From an uncultured Lachnospiraceae bacterium (lineage in GTDB: Bacteria > Bacillota_A > Clostridia > Lachnospirales > Lachnospiraceae): DNA of 6,286 nucleotides. Positions 6,207 to 6,286 of the stretch are shown piece by piece. How positions within the stretch are numbered: the stretch's first letter is position 1; the number at the start of each line of letters is the position of its first letter. A model generated the notes under the pieces. It did not search any database. It was given only the letters and a program-made list of their open reading frames with translations, and was not told where the DNA came from. The stretch is taken from assembly GCA_902795715.1 (NCBI GenBank), contig CADBME010000385.1, positions 1-6,286 on the forward strand. The letters are read 5' to 3'. A program made the translations under genes and the position numbers.

Positions 6207-6286
6207 GTGACGGCTCCCACCACTTTCGTTTTACTAAGAAGTGGGGGCTTCCTGTTCAAGGCCGGATACGGCCAGATACCACAGGC
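6207..6286 (-). mobile_element. Right end of an IS200/IS605-type element, cut by window edge
   Basis: The minus strand has two hairpins followed by TCAC. The distal one has outer arms CCTGT/ACAGG (6281-6285 with 6251-6255) and a perfect inner stem GGCCG/CGGCC (6269-6273 with 6260-6264). The terminal one pairs CCCCCACTT (6239-6247) with AAGTGGTGGG (6216-6225), leaving a single unpaired T at 6219. Subterminal hairpins with an extrahelical T, ending in a short TCAC-type cleavage tetranucleotide, are typical of ends recognised by IS200/IS605 TnpA. The terminal tetranucleotide is doubled (TCACTCAC, 6203-6210), so the exact boundary is 6207 or 6203. Only the right end is in view, so a complete element and a solo remnant are both possible. 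Confidence 0.6.
6207..6286 (-). ncRNA. Candidate 3' scaffold of a TnpB-associated omega RNA
   Basis: In IS200/IS605 elements the transcript of the right end forms the omega RNA that TnpB binds, and the sequence just past the element end serves as its guide. The two-hairpin structure ending at TCAC fits such a scaffold. The guide would then be the bases from about 6206 or 6202 downward, which cover the ribosome binding site and start of the MATE gene. This is inference from structure; no TnpB body is in the window and no expression evidence exists here. Confidence 0.4.
6234..6284 (-). CDS. Possible last codons of tnpB, partial
   Basis: One minus-strand frame is open from the window edge and ends at TAG (6234-6236), inside the loop of the terminal hairpin. 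Its last residues read LEQEAPTS. A tnpB stop codon lying within the right-end structure, and tails containing QEAP, match my memory of Firmicutes IS605 TnpB proteins. Sixteen residues are too few to prove this, and two other frames give different short readings. Confidence 0.28.
   Translation of the reverse strand: MWYLAVSGLEQEAPTS

Overview
The window looks like a piece of a Clostridia chromosome, probably a gut-type Lachnospiraceae or relative. The reasons are a group B-type [FeFe] hydrogenase, strong AGGAGG-type ribosome binding sites, an AmmeMemoRadiSam gene pair in its fused firmicute form, moderate GC content, and an apparent IS200/IS605 right end. The taxonomic placement is inference. 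Every convincing gene lies on the minus strand, so the window reads from high to low coordinates.

In transcription order: (1) 6207-6286 holds what looks like the right end of an IS200/IS605-type element, with two structured hairpins and possibly the last codons of tnpB. (2) 4828-6183 encodes a 12-helix MATE-family exporter whose start lies just outside that end. (3) 4732-4827 is intergenic and carries a REP-like palindrome with GGGACA/TGTCCC arms. (4) 3871-4731 encodes the AmmeMemoRadiSam radical SAM enzyme. (5) 3770-3870 is a very AT-rich spacer with a 13-bp direct repeat. (6) 2372-3769 encodes a fusion of a MEMO/LigB-like domain with an AMMECR1 domain. (7) 1250-2338 encodes a glycerol dehydrogenase-type metal-dependent alcohol dehydrogenase, 33 bp after the fusion gene. 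(8) 1130-1249 is a spacer with an A/T-stem hairpin and an alternative fold. (9) 2-1129 encodes the first 376 residues of a group B-type [FeFe] hydrogenase, cut by the left window edge.

The radical SAM enzyme and the MEMO-AMMECR1 fusion form the AmmeMemoRadiSam set, a conserved three-domain partnership whose reaction is, to my knowledge, not established. The dehydrogenase and hydrogenase downstream are redox enzymes of fermentation: one can make NADH from glycerol or related alcohols, the other can dispose of electrons as H2. Whether the four genes form one functional unit is a hypothesis resting on shared strand and short gaps. There is no stretch over 300 bases without a gene. I saw no tRNA, rRNA, CRISPR array or known riboswitch.
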